A DNA stretch of 55,677 nucleotides. It comes from Phycisphaerales bacterium (lineage in GTDB: Bacteria; Planctomycetota; Phycisphaerae; Phycisphaerales; UBA1924). The notes under the pieces are model-generated. The model did no database searches. It worked only from the letters and a program-made list of their open reading frames with translations, and had not been told where the DNA came from. Made by a program: the position numbers and the translations under genes. Numbering within the stretch: position 1 is the stretch's first letter; each line of letters begins with the position of its first letter. The DNA lies in NCBI GenBank assembly GCA_026647565.1, contig JAPKGU010000004.1:1-55677 (forward strand), in the 5' to 3' direction. This document shows positions 53,318-55,677 of the stretch, piece after piece.

Positions 53318-54286
53318 GTCGTAGAACGGCAGGATGCGGATCTCCGGCGTCGCGCCGGACGTGCTCCCGACCGTGACGTTGTAGAACGGATTCACATACC
53401 GATTCGTGCCGACGTAGGCGTCCTGCTCGGGTGTTTCGCCGGGCGCGGTCTCGCGCTCGTTGATGAAGACGTTGTCGTTCTCGGTCGCCGACGCGGTGCC
53501 GCTCTTGCGCGTGAACTTGAAGTCATCGGGATCGGGCCTCGCGATGAACTGGATCGACCCGTCGCAGATGCCGACGTTCCCCTCCCAGATCGTGTCGCGT
53601 CCGTGGATGCGCAGGGCGTTGGAACGCTGGCTGTCCGGGTGGATCACCCAGGTCGCGCCCGACTTGGTGTACTTCACACCCCGGTTGGCGACGAGCACCG
53701 AATCCCCGTCGGTGTCCAGCCGCCACTCGTCGGCCCGCTGCCCGAACGGCGGCATCAGCGCGAACGAGAGGTTGCCCTCCGCCGCTTTCCGACCCTTGGC
53801 GATGCCCGTCACGCCCGTCTCGTCTGGCACGCCGGCAAATCCGGGGTCCCACAGGGCGTCCGCGGGCGTCTGGGCCTGCGCAGGGCCGCTGAACTCGTAC
53901 CCCTCGTAGCGGACGATGCGCGGGTTGGTCTCCGCCGCGGAGATCACCTGGTCCGGCGTCAAGAGCTTGTTCTGGATGAGCACCGAGACGATGTTCCCCG
54001 CGTTGTCCTTCTCACGCGGGTGCGCCGCGGCCATCGTGCCGTCGGCCCGGTCCATGCGGCTCGGAAGGGGATAGGCCCCCTCGTGACTCCCCGCCCAGAT
54101 CTGGAGCGCCTGGAGCGTCGACCTGATGCGCGTCCCGTCCTGCAACTGCTTGGCCGAGGCGCGGGACTTGCCGAGGGCCGGGACAAGGATGCCGATCAGA
54201 ACCGCGATGATCACGAGCACGACCAGCAGCTCGATGAGCGTGAACGCGGCGCGACGAACGTGCCAGAGACTCTCGGTGGACCGCAT
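53315..54286 (-). CDS. Prepilin-type N-terminal cleavage/methylation domain protein (pseudopilin paralogue B)
   Basis: The 323-residue product has a prepilin leader (about 13 residues), the cleavage region RRAAFTLIELLVV with Glu five residues after the cut, a membrane helix, then a globular part. Shared with the neighbouring paralogue are ALWDPGF, a GN(V/I)G strand, RPDPD/KPDPD, and a C-terminal PFYD. AGGAG lies before the ATG at 54286. It lies 253 bases downstream of the paralogue, with a terminator between. The function may be type II secretion, a pilus or a surface structure. Confidence 0.85.
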   Translation of the reverse strand: MRSTESLWHVRRAAFTLIELLVVLVIIAVLIGILVPALGKSRASAKQLQDGTRIRSTLQALQIWAGSHEGAYPLPSRMDRADGTMAAAHPREKDNAGNIVSVLIQNKLLTPDQVISAAETNPRIVRYEGYEFSGPAQAQTPADALWDPGFAGVPDETGVTGIAKGRKAAEGNLSFALMPPFGQRADEWRLDTDGDSVLVANRGVKYTKSGATWVIHPDSQRSNALRIHGRDTIWEGNVGICDGSIQFIARPDPDDFKFTRKSGTASATENDNVFINERETAPGETPEQDAYVGTNRYVNPFYNVTVGSTSGATPEIRILPFYD

Positions 54287-54461
54287 GGTTCGACACTCCT
54301 TGAAAGACCCCGACCACCCGATCCCGACCGGTCAGCACATGGCCCGCTGAAGGGCGTGCATGATGCTATTCGTGCCGCAAGGCCCGGGGATGCCCCGACC
54401 CGATCGGAGAGGACCCCGCCAAGCGAGAGCGTGAGCGAGCGGACTCGCGCGTGCCCGCGGC

Positions 54462-54504
54462 ACACAAAACGAAGCGTGGCCGGACGATTGCTCGCCCGGC
54501 CACG
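54462..54504 (-). terminator. Intrinsic terminator after the first pseudopilin gene
   Basis: A perfect 9-bp stem (CGTGGCCGG at 54475-54483, CCGGCCACG at 54496-54504) with a 12-base loop lies 35 bases after the stop of the rightmost pseudopilin gene. On the minus strand it is followed by CTTCGTTTTGTG. This fits a Rho-independent terminator that separates the two pseudopilin genes. Confidence 0.75.
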
Positions 54505-54539
54505 AGAGATACGCGATCCGACAGACCGACTCGGGTCGA

Positions 54540-55541
54540 TCAGTCGTAGAACGGATCGATCGCGCGGCTCGCGCCCGAGGACGTCGGCACGGCGCGGTAA
54601 GAGCGCAGATAGACGTTCGAGTTGTCGATCGAGGTCGTGATGATGTTCTTGTTGTCGTTCTCGGAGAACGCGCGGGTGCTGTCGTTCTCGTTCGCGAAGA
54701 GGTTGTCGTTGTGGGTCTTGCCGTCGGAGCCGGTGTAGCCCGTGAACGTGAAGGTCACGGAGTCCGGATCGGGCTTCGTCTCGAAGTTCACGTGGTTGTC
54801 GTTGAACCCGATGTTGCCCTCCCACTTCACGCGGCTGCCGTGGATGAGCAGGGTGTTGGAGTTCGTGCCCAGCGGCGTGGCGTACTTGGTGTCGGTCATG
54901 GTCGTGTTCTTGAGCTTCCACAGCTTGGCGCCGGTGTCGTACTCAAAGATCGGGCCACGGTTGCCGAGGGAGGCCTCGGTCGCGACGAAGGTGTTCGCCC
55001 ACTTGCTCTTGCGGCGGCCGAAGACCGGCGTGTGAGCGTAGGAGAAGCCGGCGGGGTCGCTGACGTCGTTGTTCGGAGCGATCTTGGCGTCCTGGGGAAC
55101 GGCGCGGAAGCCGGGGTCCCAGAGGGCCAGCGACTTGTCCGTCGCGACGGCGCCCTCGGGGGCGTCGAACTTGTAGTTCTCGTAGACCTTGATGTCGCCG
55201 TTCACTTCGGACGGGCTGACGTACAGCTCCGGCGCGACGAACGAGTTGTAGACCATCACCGAGAAGATGTGACGGGTGATGTTCTTCTCGTCCTCCTTGC
55301 CCGCCGTGACCAGAACCGTGTTATTGGCCTTGTCGAGGCGGCTGGGGAAGGGGTAGTCGTCGCTGTTGTTCTGGGCGAAGATGACCATGCCCTGGAGGAT
55401 GCCGCGCACCTGCGTGGAGTCCTTCAGCTGGTTGGCCGCCTGACGCGCCTTGCCGAGCGCGGGCAGGAGGATGCCGATGAGCAGCGCGATGATCGCGATG
55501 ACCACCAGCAGCTCAATGAGGGTGAATGCACGACGCTTCAT
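54540..55541 (-). CDS. Prepilin-type N-terminal cleavage/methylation domain protein (pseudopilin paralogue A)
   Basis: The 333-residue product has a very short leader (MKRRA), the cleavage site before FTLIELLVV, and a hydrophobic helix (FTLIELLVVIAIIALLIGIL), then LGKARQAANQLKDSTQVRGIL and a long beta-rich domain. AGGAG lies nine bases before the ATG at 55541; longer open frame upstream is not needed. Its own terminator, strong ribosome site and AT-rich upstream region suggest high expression. It ends in PFYD, like its neighbour. Confidence 0.88.
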   Translation of the reverse strand: MKRRAFTLIELLVVIAIIALLIGILLPALGKARQAANQLKDSTQVRGILQGMVIFAQNNSDDYPFPSRLDKANNTVLVTAGKEDEKNITRHIFSVMVYNSFVAPELYVSPSEVNGDIKVYENYKFDAPEGAVATDKSLALWDPGFRAVPQDAKIAPNNDVSDPAGFSYAHTPVFGRRKSKWANTFVATEASLGNRGPIFEYDTGAKLWKLKNTTMTDTKYATPLGTNSNTLLIHGSRVKWEGNIGFNDNHVNFETKPDPDSVTFTFTGYTGSDGKTHNDNLFANENDSTRAFSENDNKNIITTSIDNSNVYLRSYRAVPTSSGASRAIDPFYD

Positions 55542-55677
55542 GTGTTTCGACTCCTGTATGGATTTCTCCTTGCCGCCGATGCCGCGTCCAATCGAAACCA
55601 GTTTGACCTGCGACGTAATGTCCACATCGCCGCCAGCGGGTTTGACCGCTTCGACAAATTTTATTTTGAGTCCATCC
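55542..55677 (-). promoter_or_regulatory. AT-rich upstream region of pseudopilin A
   Basis: An AT-rich patch (55655-55668) in this otherwise GC-rich window holds TAAAAT on the minus strand (55658-55663), a possible -10 element with a leader of about 115 bases; the -35 would lie past the window edge. Downstream, GGTCAAAC occurs twice (55601-55608 and 55640-55647), one copy inside the inverted repeat AGCGG-GTTTGA-CCGCT (55635-55650). These may be operators. Confidence 0.35.

Overview
The window is GC-rich, densely coded chromosomal DNA, most likely from a planctomycete of the class Phycisphaerae. The evidence is two adjacent prepilin-type proteins with the FTLIELLVV signature, a membrane protein with the double-CxxC N-terminal ribbon common in planctomycetes, two ECF sigma cassettes, DUF4139, DUF4286 and DUF6265-like proteins, and many small operons of alternating strand. 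I found no IS element, prophage, CRISPR array, rRNA or tRNA. Base composition and gene style are uniform, so there is no sign of a genomic island. The taxonomic call is inference from gene style.

Left part (1-26 kb): mostly metabolism and housekeeping. It holds kdsB behind a TPR gene, peptide deformylase, CinA, pyruvate kinase behind a solute-binding protein, an SDR, a PhzF-family protein, aspS, a thiolase, a CPBP-family membrane protease homologue, a PrpD-like protein, DUF3052 and LOG-family proteins, PrpB, an M28 peptidase, a eukaryote-like UDP-sugar pyrophosphorylase, rpe, an operon of archaeal-type phosphoglycerate mutase, a membrane protein and guanine deaminase, and an agmatinase-like ureohydrolase. 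PrpD and PrpB suggest propionyl-CoA use through 2-methylcitrate; no prpC is seen.

Middle (26-32.4 kb): a site-2 protease homologue; the rpmI-rplT ribosomal operon with a strong terminator, a 16-bp perfect palindrome just before rpmI and an unusually long L35 tail; then two ECF sigma operons back to back. The leftward one is DUF4286, sigma, and a membrane protein that joins a duplicated cytoplasmic region to a pseudopilin-like helix and outer domain. The rightward one is sigma, a single-pass membrane protein and an exported coiled-coil protein.

Region 32.8-41.5 kb: five leftward genes, each overlapping the next by exactly 4 bases. They encode a membrane-anchored VWA protein, two exported helical/TPR-like proteins, a large membrane protein with a degenerate J-domain (HPE instead of HPD) and an exported protein with a four-cysteine zinc ribbon. 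I know of no described system with this composition, and it is the best candidate here for a new envelope complex.

Right part (41.6-55.7 kb): pyrH-frr preceded by a nested inverted repeat, a leftward operon of a zinc-ribbon membrane protein, a minimal zincin and SppA, a MoxR ATPase with a CDGSH iron-sulfur protein, a fused FAD/Fe-S 2-hydroxyacid dehydrogenase, a DUF4139 protein, and two pseudopilin paralogues that share a C-terminal PFYD and are separated by a clear intrinsic terminator.
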